The notes beneath the pieces were generated by a model that had not been told where the DNA came from, made no database searches, and saw nothing but the letters and a program-made list of their open reading frames with translations. A program made the translations under genes and the position numbers. A stretch of 64,000 nt of DNA from positions 3,038,001-3,102,000 of the forward strand of contig JANTQA010000021.1 in the NCBI GenBank assembly GCA_027625915.1, given 5' to 3'. Positions 62,330-64,000 of the stretch are shown here, in pieces. Position 1 is the stretch's first letter. Every line of letters begins with the position of its first letter. The DNA is from Anaeramoeba flamelloides. Its lineage: Eukaryota > Metamonada > Anaeramoebidae.

Positions 62330-63861
62330 TTATATTTTAGAATTAACAGTAAAGGGTTACAATATAGCTACAAATTAGATGAAATCAAATTATCTTGATT
62401 GAATATTTCAGAAAACAATTTGTTTTAAATTGAAGAAATTTCTACTTTTGCAAATTTTAAAAAAGAAGGGAAAGTAATTTTATTTTTGAAATTTTGATTT
62501 TTTGGAATTGAGAATGCTTTTCAACTTTTTTTTTGATTGTATTTTTTGCCAATTAAGATCCTCTGAAATTTTTTTTTTCTATTTGAATTTTGTTAACCTA
62601 AAGAAGGGAATTTTTAAATTTCCCTTTTTTGGTTTACAAAATTCACTCATTTGGTATGGAGCAAGTCCATGGTAAACGACTTGTCTTTAAATCATTTTTG
62701 TCAATCAAAAGAAGTGAAATTTCAGAATACCTTTTTATATTACCATTTAAAGCATACCTTGAGTATCTAGAAAGTTCAAGTTAAGTAGACTAAACCCTTC
62801 TAAAAAAAATAATGGCAAAAAAAAAAAATCAGGCACTATTTCTCTGAATTTATTCTGAGGTGGACTAAAAAACATCAAAACAGAGCTTAATTTGACTGGA
62901 AAATAAATTATGGATAGTAATTAAAATTCAACAGTTATATTTACTAAATAATTTTTGTTTTTCGTTTCGGAAAAAGTAATAAATTTATTGTTTTTGACTG
63001 AACTTAAACGATAAGGGATAGTAAATAAACAGAATTCCCAATTAGTAATTTCTTTTTACAAAAACCAATTTTGAAAAAGGGAAAAGAGAGTAATAAAATT
63101 TATTAACGAAATTGAAAAATTTTCACCATTAAAAACTATATTCTCACTGTTTTGTGTTTTTAAGAATTAGAACACCTGAAATTCTCATCAATTTTATTTT
63201 TGTGAAAAATTCTTTGTAGTGAATTATGATCAATTTGTTTACTGATTTCAGCAACATTAAAAAATTTTCAATTTAAGACGTAAAATGTTTTTGTAACACC
63301 TGATCTAACATTTAAGATCAATTTTTGTGATTTTTTCAGAATCTCACAACTGGGATTTCTTTCATTGTCACAAATTAGAAATCTTTACCCAGAAAAAAAA
63401 AAAATAAAAGTTTTTTTTTCGATTTGAGATCAATTATACAATAGTGCTTAATTTCTTGGTTATTTTTAATACCATCGATTTTTGTTGACCAACAAATTCC
63501 AAATTAACATAGTAAGGCTTTTTAAAATTTTTGCAAATGAAAAATTGTTGGAATTTAATTGAATGTAATAAACTGATCAGTTTAAACTCAAAACATTCTA
63601 AAAGTTGAATAAAAAATCACCCATTAAAATATTCGTTTCATTTTAACCAAAACCAAAAAATGTGTGTATGAAAATTTTTTTTCTTTCCGATTTCTTTCAA
63701 GTTAACTTTAGTAAACCTAAAAAGAAATTCGTTAACATTAATAAACACTTTAATCTCAAATTTTCAAACTAAACACATTATATAAATGTGAAAAAATTTT
63801 CAAAGTGCTAACAAAAGGAAAATTTTTTTTTTCATATTTTTTAATTTTTTACTTTTTAACA

Positions 63862-64000
63862 ATGGGTTGTTTGTTGAACAAAAAAAAAAAAAAACAATTA
63901 GCCGAACATAATCAAGATATTGATGAAATGTTACGTAAAGAACATGAAGAAATGGACAAGGAATCCAAGTTACTTCTTCTTGGTTTGTGAAATAAATTTT
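63862..64000 (+). CDS. Heterotrimeric G-protein alpha subunit, first exon (continues past window)
   Basis: Exon 1 is 63862-63982, followed by an intron starting GTTTGT in phase 1; the rest lies outside the window. The 40 complete codons begin MGC, the Gly2 N-myristoylation and Cys3 palmitoylation site of G-alpha proteins. A Lys run (KKKKK) and the N-terminal helix (HNQDIDEMLRKEHEEMDKES) follow, and the exon ends KLLLLG, the strand leading into the P-loop GxGESGKS. The intron therefore splits just inside the P-loop codons. By family this is a membrane-tethered GTPase coupled to seven-helix receptors. Upstream codons before the ATG are in frame but Phe-rich leader sequence. Confidence 0.85.

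Larger units (their letters stand above)
58488..63861. other. Long intergenic stretch with diverged repeats
   Basis: Starts with a TA run (58492-58515) only a few bases beyond the stop of the CH-domain gene. Holds a hairpin at 59698-59787, another TA run (about 60006-60025), a repeat nest at 61130-62040 and element F copy 2 (62130-62329). No gene was recognised in over 5 kb. Confidence 0.5.

Noticed and set aside
1-64000. tRNA or rRNA genes
   Set aside because: I looked for T-loop signatures (GGTTCGAATCC type) and rRNA landmarks on both strands and saw none; a covariance-model scan would be decisive.

Overview
The window is nuclear DNA of a eukaryotic protist. It is very AT-rich, with long homopolymer and (TA)n runs. 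It has spliceosomal introns (mostly GTAA donors and AG acceptors, usually about 120-340 nt) and large proteins padded with Lys/Glu, Asn and Asp low-complexity tracts. Conserved eukaryotic genes set the kingdom. The low-complexity style (KEKEK, NENEN, poly-Asn) resembles free-living amoeboid protists such as Anaeramoeba or dictyostelids, but that placement is inference.

Ten gene loci are supported. On the minus strand: a NUP35/NUP53-type nucleoporin (2362-3934), a decayed hAT transposase (5541-7370), proteasome subunit beta-2/PSMB7 (11327-12689) and an ARMC8/GID5-like armadillo protein (23260-26343). On the plus strand: an SH3-PX-BAR sorting nexin of the SNX9 type (16299-18948), a Rabconnectin-3/DMX-like RAVE protein (29147-41377), a disrupted PSMD7/RPN8 gene (44061-45851), a FYVE plus armadillo-like protein (49576-51550), a large basic protein with an EB1-like calponin-homology domain (56061-58487), and the first exon of a heterotrimeric G-protein alpha subunit that leaves the window (63862 onward). 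Splice junctions were read from phase agreement and family alignment; where three exons are joined (PSMB7, DMX-like) the total coding length is an exact multiple of three.

The functions cluster loosely around protein turnover (PSMB7, PSMD7, and ARMC8 of the GID/CTLH ligase) and endosome/V-ATPase biology (SNX9-like, DMX-like, FYVE). Nothing suggests an operon; genes are 2.5-5.4 kb apart.

The spaces between genes, and one intron of almost 4 kb, are full of non-autonomous transposons that I could delimit from inverted repeats and target duplications. They are: a six-copy palindromic family with TA target sites (about 197 bp); two elements with TTAA target sites; a TA-flanked 477 bp element carrying an exon-like insert; a 550-570 bp element present twice in opposite orientation; a 200 bp foldback present twice; and several single foldbacks. 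Two nested insertions are readable: a 196 bp palindrome inside the hAT transposase frame, and a 931 bp TTAA element inside an older 520 bp repeat within the giant intron. No tRNA, rRNA or CRISPR array was recognised.
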